NCBI GenBank assembly: GCA_902520195.1
Contig: CABYND010000013.1
Span: 1 to 53,840, forward strand
Length of the DNA stretch: 53,840 nucleotides
DNA from: Halieaceae bacterium
GTDB lineage: Bacteria; Pseudomonadota; Gammaproteobacteria; Pseudomonadales; Halieaceae
Reading direction: 5' to 3'
Shown: in pieces, positions 15,724 to 24,100 of the stretch
How the letters are laid out: each line of letters begins with the position of its first letter
Numbering within the stretch: the first letter of the stretch is position 1
Made by a program: the position numbers and the translations under genes
Notes under the pieces: model-generated
Told to the model about the DNA's origin: nothing
Seen by the model: the letters and a program-made list of their open reading frames with translations, nothing else
Database searches by the model: none

Positions 15724-16755
15724 ATGCGAGCCGCTGTATTTCACGAGCCAGGCACTCCCCTCACCGTTGAGAATGTTGACGACCCCTCACCCGCCGCCGG
15801 GCAGGTGGTCATTGCGGTCAAACGCTGCGGGATCTGCGGCACGGATTTGCATGCCACTGAGGAGCACGATGGTTTGCTTGTTCCCGGTACTGTGATGGGC
15901 CACGAATTTGCTGGCGAGATCGTCGAGGTAGGCCAGAACTGCTCCACAGATTGGAAACCCGGTCGCAAGGTGACTGGCCTCCCCTCACATTCTTGCGGAA
16001 ACTGCCTGCCCTGCAAAACCGGCAAACCCATGCAGTGCGAGAACAACATTGTTTTGGGCCTGCAGCGCTCCGGCGGTTTTGCCGAGTACATGACCCTCGA
16101 CACCCACAACTCGGTGCTACTACCAGACAGTGTCGACTGGGTAGAGGGCGCACTCATCGAGCCGCTTGCTGTGGGGCTCCATGCAATCAACATGAGCACC
16201 GACATTCGAGGCAAGCGGATATTGGTCCTCGGCGCGGGCCCTGTGGGGCTGGCGGTGTCGTTCTGGTGCCGCTTCATGGGCGCCTATCACATTACCGTCA
16301 CTGAACCCGAACAACTCCGCCGAGAGAGCGCTCTGCAGTTTGGTGCGGATGCGGCCCTCGCCTCAGGCGCGCCGGCCGAGGTGCTGAAGGAGATCGAAAA
16401 GGCTGCGGGCGGCGCACCTGACGTGGTATTCGAATGCGTCGGCATCCCCGGCATGATCGCCGAGGCGGTGGAATACGCGCGCCACGGCGGCGAGATTATG
16501 GTCGTCGGCTTCTGTGCCCGCCCCGACACCATGGTACCCGCGGCGGCGATGATGAAGGAGCTCACCGCGCGCTTTGTGGTGGCCTATGACAAGGCCGATT
16601 TCGACATGATCGCGGGACTCCTCGCTATGGACAAACTCGATGTCACGCACATGTGCACGGGCACGGTGGGCTTTCAGGATTTTTCTGCGGCTTTTGAAAG
16701 CCTACGCACGCCTAATTCGCACTGCAAAATCATGTTGGACCCGGGAGCAACATAG
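15724..16755 (+). CDS. Zinc-containing alcohol dehydrogenase (MDR superfamily)
   Basis: A 343-residue medium-chain dehydrogenase resembling threonine/2,3-butanediol/sorbitol dehydrogenases. Catalytic zinc ligands are Cys38 in CGICGTDLH and the GHEFAGEIVEVG motif (His then Glu). The structural zinc loop is CGNCLPCKTGKPMQC. The Rossmann motif is LVLGAGPVGLAVSFW near residue 165, and VTEPEQLRR after strand 2 suggests NAD. The stop codon is TAG. The substrate, a secondary alcohol or polyol, is not determined. It is followed by an exported alpha/beta-hydrolase-fold protein gene. Confidence 0.9.
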   Translation: MRAAVFHEPGTPLTVENVDDPSPAAGQVVIAVKRCGICGTDLHATEEHDGLLVPGTVMGHEFAGEIVEVGQNCSTDWKPGRKVTGLPSHSCGNCLPCKTGKPMQCENNIVLGLQRSGGFAEYMTLDTHNSVLLPDSVDWVEGALIEPLAVGLHAINMSTDIRGKRILVLGAGPVGLAVSFWCRFMGAYHITVTEPEQLRRESALQFGADAALASGAPAEVLKEIEKAAGGAPDVVFECVGIPGMIAEAVEYARHGGEIMVVGFCARPDTMVPAAAMMKELTARFVVAYDKADFDMIAGLLAMDKLDVTHMCTGTVGFQDFSAAFESLRTPNSHCKIMLDPGAT

Positions 16756-16809
16756 AACTGTGGCGGAATAGCCTCTGGTAACACCCGCATCAAAAGGAGC
16801 ATAACGATA

Positions 16810-17703
16810 ATGAAACCCTTTGCCCTCATACTCACCGCCATCATTGCACTCGTATGCCGATTGCCCGGCGCGCAGGCGGAAAACGCCGTCAGCTTTGAAC
16901 GCAGTTATGTGACCCACGATTGGGGCCAGATCCACGTGCTGACCTCACGGCCCGAGGCGGCCGGCAACCCGACACCGCTGGTCTGCTTCACGCCCAACCC
17001 TTACTCGGGAAACTACTACCGCTTGTTTATGGAGGCGTTGGGCAGCGATCGCACTATGCTGGCACTGGACTATCCGGGGATTGGTCAGTCGGATACCTAT
17101 CCAGGCGAGATGGATATGGGCACGCTGACCGAGATCATGGCCGACAGCCTGACGTCACTGGGCTGGGAACTCGACGGTAATGGTCCGGTCGATCTCTGTG
17201 GCTATCATACCGGCACCATGCTGGCGACGGAATTGGCTGTCACGCATCCAGAGCTGGTACGGCGCATCCTCTTGATAGGCGTCCCTTTTTACGATACGGA
17301 GGGCCGGCAAGAGCGGTTCGATCGGCTGGGTCAGGTCAAGCCCTGGCCAGACTCTCTCGCTGCGGTTGCTCAGGACTGGATATTCGCCGTCGAGATGCGC
17401 AACGAAAAAGTGTCGCTGGAGCGCGCTTGCGGTAACTATTTAGAGTCCGCTGGGGCACGGCAGGGCAAGGCCAGAATCTATGGCGCGGTATTCCAGTACC
17501 CCGCCGAGGAACGTGCGCCGCTAATGACCCAGCCCACGCTGGTGCTCAACCCCCACGGCAATCTGAGAGAACCTTCCCGGGCCTACGCTGAGCTGATAGA
17601 CGGCGCGACGCTGATCGAACTACCGGATCTAAAGTGCGGGATTTTCGATGCGGCGCCTGAGGTCCTGGCCTCTCACGCGCGGCCATTTCTGAATCAGCGC
17701 TGA
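16810..17703 (+). CDS. Exported alpha/beta-hydrolase-fold protein with His at the nucleophile elbow
   Basis: A 297-residue protein with a Sec signal peptide (MKPFALILTAIIALVCRLPGAQA). The fold is recognisable from the oxyanion-side strand PLVCFTPNPYSGNYYRLF, then LALDYPGIGQSD, the nucleophile elbow and a cap region. The elbow reads DLCGYHTGTMLA: the usual Gly-x-Ser-x-Gly serine is His133, and no clear catalytic His lies near the C-terminus (LPDLKCGIFDAAPEVL). This GxHxG variant exists among alpha/beta-hydrolase homologues, whose activity I do not know. It may be non-hydrolytic or use another chemistry. Neighbours are the alcohol dehydrogenase upstream and an exported VOC protein downstream. 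Confidence 0.8.
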   Translation: MKPFALILTAIIALVCRLPGAQAENAVSFERSYVTHDWGQIHVLTSRPEAAGNPTPLVCFTPNPYSGNYYRLFMEALGSDRTMLALDYPGIGQSDTYPGEMDMGTLTEIMADSLTSLGWELDGNGPVDLCGYHTGTMLATELAVTHPELVRRILLIGVPFYDTEGRQERFDRLGQVKPWPDSLAAVAQDWIFAVEMRNEKVSLERACGNYLESAGARQGKARIYGAVFQYPAEERAPLMTQPTLVLNPHGNLREPSRAYAELIDGATLIELPDLKCGIFDAAPEVLASHARPFLNQR

Positions 17704-17819
17704 GCCAATCTCGCGGCTTCCACCGGTCAAACCAGTGAGCCTGCCCGTGCGCGCTTGGACCCATAACGCATATTGACGTAACTTTATATTAAATAAAAAT
17801 CTCAGCGGAGCATACGTCA

Positions 17820-18419
17820 ATGAAACTGAAATTAACTGGTCTACTACTCACACTGTTGATTCCCCTCGGCTTATCCTCGCCGGCTTTGGCAGGACACCAC
17901 GAAAAAGAAGAAGCCAGCGATCCCATCGCTGCGGCCGCGGAGTTCCCTCTGCTGCTGCGCCGCACCACGCTAATCGTGCGCGATATTGAAGCCTCGCTGA
18001 AGCTCTACCGAGACGGACTAGGCATGGAAGTGATCTACGATGAGGAGATCAATCGCCCACACTCCAGCGAGGACCGCGAGCAGCACCTCAGGCTGATCTT
18101 CCTCAAAGCCTCACACGATTATGTTGGCGTGATTGGTCTGATCGATTACGAATATGGCTATCCCGATCACCCCGCTCACACGAAACCCGTGCGGCGCGAA
18201 GGTTTCACGCCCGGCAATGCCATTTTGCTCTTTAACACCGATGGACTCGAGGAGAAGTGGCCAACCATCGAAAACGCGCCCGGCGTAGAGATCATCAGTG
18301 AGCCCAAACTCACGGAATATCCCGGCTACGGGAGCAAGGGCAAGATTCGCGTACTGGTATCCAAATTTTACGACGCGGACGGCTATATTCTGGAGGTCAA
18401 CCAGATACTCTCTGACTGA
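17820..18419 (+). CDS. Exported VOC (glyoxalase/dioxygenase-fold) protein
   Basis: A 199-residue protein with a signal peptide (MKLKLTGLLLTLLIPLGLSSPALA) and a mature VOC domain of about 150 residues: LLRRTTLIVRDIEASLKLYRDGLGMEV, then EQHLRLIFLKASHDYVGVIGL, then a second beta-alpha-beta-beta-beta unit ending KFYDADGYILEVNQ. The C-terminal Glu of YILEVNQ sits at a usual metal-ligand position; the N-terminal His ligand is not evident. Periplasmic VOC proteins are uncommon and their reactions mostly unknown. The AT-rich stretch upstream (17773-17800) contains TTGACG and may hold the promoter. Confidence 0.85.
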   Translation: MKLKLTGLLLTLLIPLGLSSPALAGHHEKEEASDPIAAAAEFPLLLRRTTLIVRDIEASLKLYRDGLGMEVIYDEEINRPHSSEDREQHLRLIFLKASHDYVGVIGLIDYEYGYPDHPAHTKPVRREGFTPGNAILLFNTDGLEEKWPTIENAPGVEIISEPKLTEYPGYGSKGKIRVLVSKFYDADGYILEVNQILSD

Positions 18420-18541
18420 CCTGCGCCGCGAATTAGGGCGCCCTGTGGATGAGCGCCGCGTCGCCGCCTTGCATGTCGGGGATGAGAGGAGTAAGTTGAG
18501 GGTGCGCTTCGGCGTTATAAATAAAAAACCTGGGGGAAAAG

Positions 18542-18955
18542 ATGTCTGAACTCGACATATTCGGTTTCATCGGCATGAACCGGTCAGTATTTGCCACGTT
18601 TTTCTTGTGTGGCGTGTTAATGCCACTGGCCGTCGTGGTCATTGCCTATCTCTTCAGAAACTTTCCTACCACCGTTCGCGGCGGCGCAATGGTGTCTGCC
18701 TTGATTGGGGTTGTCATGCTGACCTTCTTCTCGATGAGTTCGCAGAATGCCCTGTTCATGATGCTCACTATGCTCAGCGAGATGGCGGGGAATGGATCTG
18801 AAGTAGCAACGGACTTCCTGGCCTCGGCAGGTATGCCGATTGGGGAGACCATCAATCCACCTGGCTGGATGATGGCGCTGTCGTTAGTACAGGTAGTGAT
18901 CAACCTTGTCCTGACCGTCTATGTATTCCTGTTAGCCAAATGGGATAACAGCTGA
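18542..18955 (+). CDS. Small integral membrane protein, function unknown
   Basis: A 137-residue protein with three clear hydrophobic helices: FATFFLCGVLMPLAVVVIAYLF, GGAMVSALIGVVMLTFFSMS and MALSLVQVVINLVLTVYVFLLA. A short extramembrane loop (MAGNGSEVATDFLASAGMP) lies between helices two and three. The ribosome site GGGGGAAAAG precedes ATG 18542. A strong terminator follows 29 bases after the stop. No family is recognised. Confidence 0.8.
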   Translation: MSELDIFGFIGMNRSVFATFFLCGVLMPLAVVVIAYLFRNFPTTVRGGAMVSALIGVVMLTFFSMSSQNALFMMLTMLSEMAGNGSEVATDFLASAGMPIGETINPPGWMMALSLVQVVINLVLTVYVFLLAKWDNS

Positions 18956-18984
18956 TATTCAGACTTCTGTGCAATGTCTTCCAA

Positions 18985-19006
18985 GGGGGCCTAGGCCCCC
19001 TTTTTT
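18985..19006 (+). terminator. Strong intrinsic terminator
   Basis: GGGGGCCTAGGCCCCC (18985-19000) is a perfect palindrome forming a 6-bp GC stem with loop CTAG, followed by six Ts. It ends the transcript of the membrane protein gene. On the opposite strand it covers the last codons and TAG of the broken secreted-protein gene. Confidence 0.9.
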
Positions 19007-19443
19007 ATCACCGCTTGCTTGAGCTGCGATACTTTGAACGTCATGGTTTTGGCCACAAAATCTGCCTCGCCTGAGACAATGTTGATCACCCCGTCAGACA
19101 CCATATCCAGTGAGTACATCTGAAATACGGTGCCCTCGCGGCGATAGACACCCTGCAACATCGCGGTGGCGAACCGCTCACCATTCTACATCCACGCAAA
19201 ACCTGTAAATTCGCCCGAGTCACCCAAGCCGAGCTTGTCAGTAAATTCATAAGACAGCTAAACACGGCCATAGGACCCTGCCTCGCCATTGGCAGAGGTT
19301 TTGTAGTTCGTGCCATCGGTCGTGTGTGCAGAATCAATATCAAAGTTGGCGGTGAACTCGCTCTCGCCGTAATCCAAATCCTGCGCAACGGCAGACGGCA
19401 TAAACAGCGCCGCGGTCAAAATCAAAACGATCTTTTTCAACAT
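18991..19443 (-). pseudogene. Secreted protein gene with two in-frame amber codons
   Basis: From ATG 19443 the frame encodes a signal peptide (MLKKIVLILTAALFMPSAVAQ) and a mature part (DLDYGESEFTANFDIDSAH...GSYGRV). It meets TAG at 19258-19260, continues as LSYEFTDKLGLGDSGEFTGF and meets a second TAG at 19186-19188 after AWM. It then continues uninterrupted (NGERFATAMLQGVYRREGTV, then SGEADFVAKTMTFKVSQLKQ) to TAG at 18991. All 151 codons share one frame and the composition stays coding-like throughout, so two point mutations (for example CAG or TGG to TAG) have probably inactivated a 150-residue periplasmic protein recently. The family is unknown. Confidence 0.75.
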
Positions 19444-19736
19444 CTTGCTTCCCCTTGGTGTGAGTTTTAGTTTGTGTGTCCTTTTCTGCGTTGTGGCAGG
19501 CCAAAGTGCATCGCAGTCTGACGCCCTGACAATCTCATGAATGCGCTTTCGAGGACAAGCAACACCGTTCCTATAAGCATGAGATTAAAACGGGGATAAA
19601 CCTGTCACCATTTGCTCAGCATAAGACCACGCTGTGGGTTACAGTCATCGCTCAAGCAATCTGATCATTCTTTTTTTGAGCGATCGACTGATTGCGGCAA
19701 GCGCGAAACCTCTCAAACCAAAAGGGGCTCGTCTCT
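19444..19736. other. Intergenic region between two broken secreted-protein genes, with an inverted repeat
   Basis: No coding frame is convincing here. A 9-bp inverted repeat ATCGCTCAA (19647-19655)/TTGAGCGAT (19676-19684) with a 20-base T-rich loop lies about 50 bases before the DUF3012 gene. It could be an operator or a weak hairpin. The remainder presumably holds the divergent promoters of the flanking genes. Confidence 0.35.
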
Positions 19737-20043
19737 ATGATGACTCTTTATACTCGAAAAGTTTCCCTCTCACTTGCCGTGGTGGTGGGCGTTAGCCTGC
19801 TCGGCGCCTGTGCCGACAAGCCCGGAAGTATAGGTTGGTGCGAGGATATGAGCGCAAAGAGCAAAGGGGAATTGGACAGGCGATGAAGCCAAAACTTACG
19901 CCTCGCACTGTGTACTAGAAAGCACCACAATTAGTAGCAAGGCCTGGTGCGACAACCTGAAAGAGATGCCTAAGGGAGAATGGACGACTCAGAAAGTGGC
20001 CGACTATGCCAAGTACTGCGTGGTAGACCAGGTCACCCAATAA
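19737..20043 (+). pseudogene. DUF3012-type small lipoprotein gene with a one-base frameshift
   Basis: ATG 19737, with a ribosome site AAGGGG, opens a lipoprotein signal (MMTLYTRKVSLSLAVVVGVS, lipobox LLGAC). The mature part starts ADKPGSIGWCEDMSAKSKGE. At about 19872 one extra T (GAATTGG for GAATGG) shifts the frame to an early TGA. The other frame continues exactly as the family expects, WTGDEAKTYASHCVLE followed by a second repeat WCDNLKEMPKGEWTTQKVADYAKYC, ending at TAA 20043. The two repeats have the pattern WC-x-K-G-E-WT-x-YA-x-C seen in DUF3012 proteins, whose function is unknown. It is a single-base lesion, either a pseudogene or a sequence error. Confidence 0.8.
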
Positions 20044-20054
20044 AAATATCCCCT

Positions 20055-20074
20055 AGGCGGCGTTCACGCCGCCT
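20055..20074 (+). terminator. Probable intrinsic terminator after the DUF3012 gene
   Basis: AGGCGGCG-TTCA-CGCCGCCT forms an 8-bp GC-rich stem 11 bases after the stop. The downstream T-rich tract (TTTTCTT) begins 7 bases later, which weakens the call. Confidence 0.6.
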
Positions 20075-20116
20075 CCACTGCTTTTCTTGTACCCCGGAGC
20101 AAGTCACAATTCGCCA

Positions 20117-22687
20117 ATGAGCGACGCCACACCAGCCACCCATACGCCCATGATGCAGCAGTACCTCGCGATCAAAAGCGAGCACCCGCAAGAGCTGCTT
20201 TTTTACCGCATGGGGGATTTCTACGAGTTATTTTACGAAGATGCTGAAGCCGCATCGAAGCTTCTCGATATCACCCTCACCAGTCGCGGTAAATCGGCCG
20301 GTGAGGCAATCCCCATGGCCGGCGTTCCCTACCACGCGGCCGAGAGCTATCTCGCGCGGCTCGTGAAAGCGGGGCGCTCAGTGGCCATCGCCGAGCAGAC
20401 AGGCGACCCCGCAACGAGCAAAGGACCGGTCGAACGCGAGGTGGTGCGCATTGTGACGCCTGGCACACTGACTGATGAGTCTCTGCTGGAGGCGCGTCAG
20501 GATGCGCTGATTCTGGCCATCGCGGTGAACAAAACAGACTACGGACTCGCCTGGTTGGATGTCAGCAGCGGCCGCTTCCTGGTCTCAGAGGTCGCAGACA
20601 ACGTCGCGCTCGAAGCCGAAGTCGCGCGGCTGGCCCCCGCAGAGATTCTGGTACCCGAGTCGAGTCATCTGGCAGATGAATCATGGCACGTTGCCCTGCG
20701 TCGTCAACCCGACTGGCGCTTCGATGAGACCAGCGCCAAAGAAGACCTGCAGCGACAATTCCAGACCCGGGACCTCGATGGTTTTGGCTGCGGCGGACTC
20801 ACGGTGGCCATCGCCGCTGCAGGCGCACTGCTCAGCTACGTCAAAGACACCCAGCGCAGCGACCTGCCCCACATTCGCGCAATCCACCTCGAATCACAGA
20901 GCGGCGCGGTGATTCTCGACGCGGCGACGCGCCGCAATCTGGAGATCGACCTCACACTGAGTGGCGGCGAGGAACACACGCTTTACGCGGTCTATGACAG
21001 CACGGTCACCGCCATGGGTGGCAGGCACCTTCGCCGCTGGCTGCACCGGCCAATTAATAACCGCACTGACATCGAGCAGCGGCTCGATGCAGTGGAAACC
21101 ATGGTTCAGGAGTATCGCTTTGAGCCGCTTCGCGAGGTGCTCCAAGACATCGCTGATCTGGAGCGCATTCTTTCGCGGATCGCGTTGAGCTCAGCACGCC
21201 CCCGGGATTTAAGCAGACTGGGAAGCAGTCTGGCCCAATTGCCCCTGATACGAAGCCGCCTTCCCACTGAATCTTCATTACTTGGGCAACTCGCCACCGC
21301 TCTGCCCGATTACGAGATGCTAACCAAGCTGCTCGCGTGCGCGATCATCGAGAACCCGCCGGTATTGATCCGAGACGGTGGCGTCATTGCCGCGGGCTAC
21401 GACGAGGAGCTCGACAAGCTGCGCGGTATCAGCGACAACGCAGGCGCCTATCTGCTCGAGCTTGAGCAGCGCGAGCGCGACGCGACCGGTCTGTCGACGC
21501 TCAAGGTCGGCTATAACAGAGTACACGGCTACTACATTGAGATCAGCCGCTCTCAGTCAGAACAGGCACCCGATACCTATCAGCGCCGCCAGACGCTGAA
21601 AAATGTCGAGCGGTTCATTACGCCCGAGCTCAAAACCTTCGAAGACAAGGCGCTGTCGAGTGAAAGCCGGGCGCTGGCGCGGGAAAAGCACCTCTACGAG
21701 GCCTTAGTGGCAGAGGTCGCGGAATCCCTCGCTCCCCTGCAGGCGACCGCCAATGCGCTGTGTGATCTTGATGTGCTCGCGTGTTTTGCAGAGCGCGCAA
21801 CCGTACTCGATCTGTGCCGGCCCCGCTTTACCGATCACACCTTGCTGCAAATTGAGGGAGGTCGTCACCCCGTGGTGGAAACGGTGCGGGATGTGCCGTT
21901 TATTGCCAACGACACGCAGCTTGATCACAACCGGCGGATGCTACTGATCACAGGGCCCAATATGGGCGGTAAGTCCACCTACATGCGGCAAAACGCGCTG
22001 ATCGCACTACTGGCCCACGTCGGCGCGTTTGTGCCCGCGCAGGCGGTCTCATTGTCCTGCCTCGATCGCATCTTTACGCGGATAGGCTCTTCCGACGATC
22101 TCGCAAGCGGCCGTTCCACGTTCATGGTCGAAATGACCGAGACCGCCAATATTCTCCACAACGCCACTGAGCGCAGCCTTATCCTCATGGACGAAATCGG
22201 TCGCGGTACTAGTACCTTCGACGGCTTGAGTATCGCCTGGGCGACCGCGCTGGCGCTCGCGAATCAAGTACAGGCCCTCACCTTTTTCGCCACCCACTAT
22301 TTCGAGCTCACCGCGTTGCCCGAGCAGCATCCTGCTATGGCGAATGTCCACCTCGACGCCACCGAACACGAAGACCACGTCGTGTTCCTTCATCAAATTC
22401 AGGAGGGTCCTGCCAATCGCAGCTTCGGGCTGCAGGTGGCCAAGCTCGCGGGGGTTCCTAAGGATATTCTCGACGCAGCCAAGGACAAACTTAATGAGTT
22501 GGAGAGCGGCGTGGCGGCCGGGCCGCCCCCCACACAGGCGGAGTTGTTCATGGCAGCGCCGCTCGCTTCCACCCCGCCCTCACCCACGCTGAAGACACTG
22601 CGGTCACTGGATCCTGATAGCCTCAGTGCGAAAGCGGCATTGGACTGGATCTATCAACTGAAACAGAAACTTGACGATGAAACCTGA
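20117..22687 (+). CDS. mutS: DNA mismatch repair ATPase MutS
   Basis: An 856-residue mismatch sensor. The mismatch-binding motif is [15 protein letters not shown] near the N-terminus (Phe-x-Glu wedge in GDFYELF). The lever and clamp follow, then the ATPase with Walker [14 protein letters not shown], the [14 protein letters not shown] signature, Walker [19 protein letters not shown] and FFATHYFEL. The C-terminal tail ([23 protein letters not shown]) resembles the tetramerisation region. The ATG at 20117 ([16 protein letters not shown]) is chosen; an in-frame TTG at 20087 would add ten atypical residues. mutS followed by fdxA is the arrangement known from Pseudomonas. Confidence 0.97.
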   Translation: MSDATPATHTPMMQQYLAIKSEHPQELLFYRMGDFYELFYEDAEAASKLLDITLTSRGKSAGEAIPMAGVPYHAAESYLARLVKAGRSVAIAEQTGDPATSKGPVEREVVRIVTPGTLTDESLLEARQDALILAIAVNKTDYGLAWLDVSSGRFLVSEVADNVALEAEVARLAPAEILVPESSHLADESWHVALRRQPDWRFDETSAKEDLQRQFQTRDLDGFGCGGLTVAIAAAGALLSYVKDTQRSDLPHIRAIHLESQSGAVILDAATRRNLEIDLTLSGGEEHTLYAVYDSTVTAMGGRHLRRWLHRPINNRTDIEQRLDAVETMVQEYRFEPLREVLQDIADLERILSRIALSSARPRDLSRLGSSLAQLPLIRSRLPTESSLLGQLATALPDYEMLTKLLACAIIENPPVLIRDGGVIAAGYDEELDKLRGISDNAGAYLLELEQRERDATGLSTLKVGYNRVHGYYIEISRSQSEQAPDTYQRRQTLKNVERFITPELKTFEDKALSSESRALAREKHLYEALVAEVAESLAPLQATANALCDLDVLACFAERATVLDLCRPRFTDHTLLQIEGGRHPVVETVRDVPFIANDTQLDHNRRMLLITGPNMGGKSTYMRQNALIALLAHVGAFVPAQAVSLSCLDRIFTRIGSSDDLASGRSTFMVEMTETANILHNATERSLILMDEIGRGTSTFDGLSIAWATALALANQVQALTFFATHYFELTALPEQHPAMANVHLDATEHEDHVVFLHQIQEGPANRSFGLQVAKLAGVPKDILDAAKDKLNELESGVAAGPPPTQAELFMAAPLASTPPSPTLKTLRSLDPDSLSAKAALDWIYQLKQKLDDET

Positions 22688-22747
22688 CCAGTTTTCAAAA
22701 CACCTCACAGCCAGTATCCTTCGCCGTGGGATGATTGAGGTATCGGT

Positions 22748-23071
22748 ATGACTTTCGTTGTTGGCGAAGATTGCATCAAGTGCAAGCACACTGATTGCGT
22801 TGAAGTGTGCCCGGTAGATTGTTTCTACGAGGGGCCCAATTTTCTGGTGATTCACCCGGACGAGTGCATTGACTGCGCCCTGTGTGAGCCCGAGTGCCCT
22901 GTCGATGCGATCTACTCAGAGGATGAGCTCCCCGGCGATCAGGAATCTTTCCTGCAGTTGAATGCGGAGCTGGCTGAAGTCTGGCCAAACATCACAGAGC
23001 GCAAAGAGCCCCCAGCCGATGCGGAAGACTGGGCAGGCAAGCCCGGGAAGCTCGAGTTTCTGGAGCGCTGA
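22748..23071 (+). CDS. fdxA: Seven-iron ferredoxin FdxA
   Basis: A 107-residue ferredoxin with the two cluster motifs [17 protein letters not shown] and [15 protein letters not shown], giving one [3Fe-4S] and one [4Fe-4S] centre as in Azotobacter FdI-type proteins. The C-terminal extension of about 50 residues ([18 protein letters not shown]...[10 protein letters not shown]) is characteristic. It lies 60 bases after mutS and probably shares its transcript. In Pseudomonas the next locus is rpoS; here the neighbouring convergent gene is nlpD directly. Confidence 0.96.
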   Translation: MTFVVGEDCIKCKHTDCVEVCPVDCFYEGPNFLVIHPDECIDCALCEPECPVDAIYSEDELPGDQESFLQLNAELAEVWPNITERKEPPADAEDWAGKPGKLEFLER

Positions 23072-23163
23072 GCGCACCTCACTGCCCGTGACCCGAGGGC
23101 TCCCGTTGAGTTAACCCACCGTGAGAGTCACGAATTTTGGCTGTTGCAGAGGGCTTTACTTTT

Positions 23164-24099
23164 TCAGCGCTGGGGCAACAGTGTCATGGGATTCACGGGC
23201 CGGCCGTTGCGCCGGATCTCGAAATGCAACTTCACCGAGTCACTGCTAGTGCTGCCCATACGGGCAATCACCTGGCCCGCATCAACTTGCTGGCCCTCCG
23301 CCGCCAGAAGCGCATCGTTGTGGCCATAGGCGCTCAGGTAGGTGTCGTTATGCTTGACGATCAACAGCGCGCCATAACCGGTAACACCGGTGCCCGCATA
23401 AACCACCACGCCTGCTGCCGTGGCCATCACTGGCGCACCGCGCTCGCCATCCAAATCAATGCCTTTGTGCCGCTTGGCTGAATAAGCGCGGCTTACTCTC
23501 CCCTCAGCAGGCCAAGACCAGTGGTCCACCGGCGCATTGGGCGGGGGGGTCCTCGCGGTGGATAATGAATGCGAGGGCGGGCCTGGTTCAGGCTGGGTGG
23601 CGGTTGGTTTATTAGCAGCTGCGACGCGCTCGCCCTCGGGTGCACTCGCCGTCGCCTCGCCCGCGGTGCTTTCTACGGTACTCTTCACAGCGCCCTCACC
23701 ACTGGTCGCGCTAGCGGGCTGCTGCGAATGGAACTGGGTCGCGGTTGTCTCTGGAACAGCCGGAGCGTTTGCGAGCTCAGCATCGGGTGCGGTTTTCAGC
23801 GACTGCCCCACCCTGATCACATGGGGTGGATCGATTTCATTCAGATTCGCGAGGGTGCGGTAATCCATCCCCAGGCGAAAACCCACCGCGTAAAGCGTAT
23901 CGCCCGGCTCCACCACGTAGTCCGGCCCGGCGGGCAAGTTGGGACCATAATCAGGACGATTAGCGCTTGTTTGGCGCACTTCCGGCGGGACATCCACCGC
24001 CGCCACCGACTTGTTCTCAATGACCGCAGGCGGGTTATCGGCACAGCCAACAAGCAGCAACACACTCGCCACCCAGATCTGGCCGTAACGCACCCTCAT
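23164..24099 (-). CDS. nlpD: NlpD-like LysM/M23 lipoprotein (amidase activator)
   Basis: An outer-membrane lipoprotein of 311 residues. Start ATG 24099 gives MRVRYGQIWVASVLLLVGC with lipobox LLVGC; an upstream in-frame start at 24150 is rejected because it spoils the signal. A LysM domain (DYVVEPGDTLYAVGFRLGMD) is followed by a long Thr/Ala/Pro-rich linker and a C-terminal LytM domain (HKGIDLDGERGAPVMATAAG ... LHFEIRRNGRPVNPMTLLPQR). The metal-binding HxH of active M23 enzymes is Lys-Leu-His here, as in E. coli NlpD, so it likely activates the amidase AmiC at division rather than cutting peptidoglycan itself. It is the end of the accA-to-nlpD gene run. Confidence 0.92.
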   Translation of the reverse strand: MRVRYGQIWVASVLLLVGCADNPPAVIENKSVAAVDVPPEVRQTSANRPDYGPNLPAGPDYVVEPGDTLYAVGFRLGMDYRTLANLNEIDPPHVIRVGQSLKTAPDAELANAPAVPETTATQFHSQQPASATSGEGAVKSTVESTAGEATASAPEGERVAAANKPTATQPEPGPPSHSLSTARTPPPNAPVDHWSWPAEGRVSRAYSAKRHKGIDLDGERGAPVMATAAGVVVYAGTGVTGYGALLIVKHNDTYLSAYGHNDALLAAEGQQVDAGQVIARMGSTSSDSVKLHFEIRRNGRPVNPMTLLPQR

Positions 24100-24100
24100 A

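Noticed and set aside
20087..20116. Upstream TTG start for mutS
   Set aside because: It would add ten residues unlike MutS N-termini; ATG 20117 gives the expected protein.
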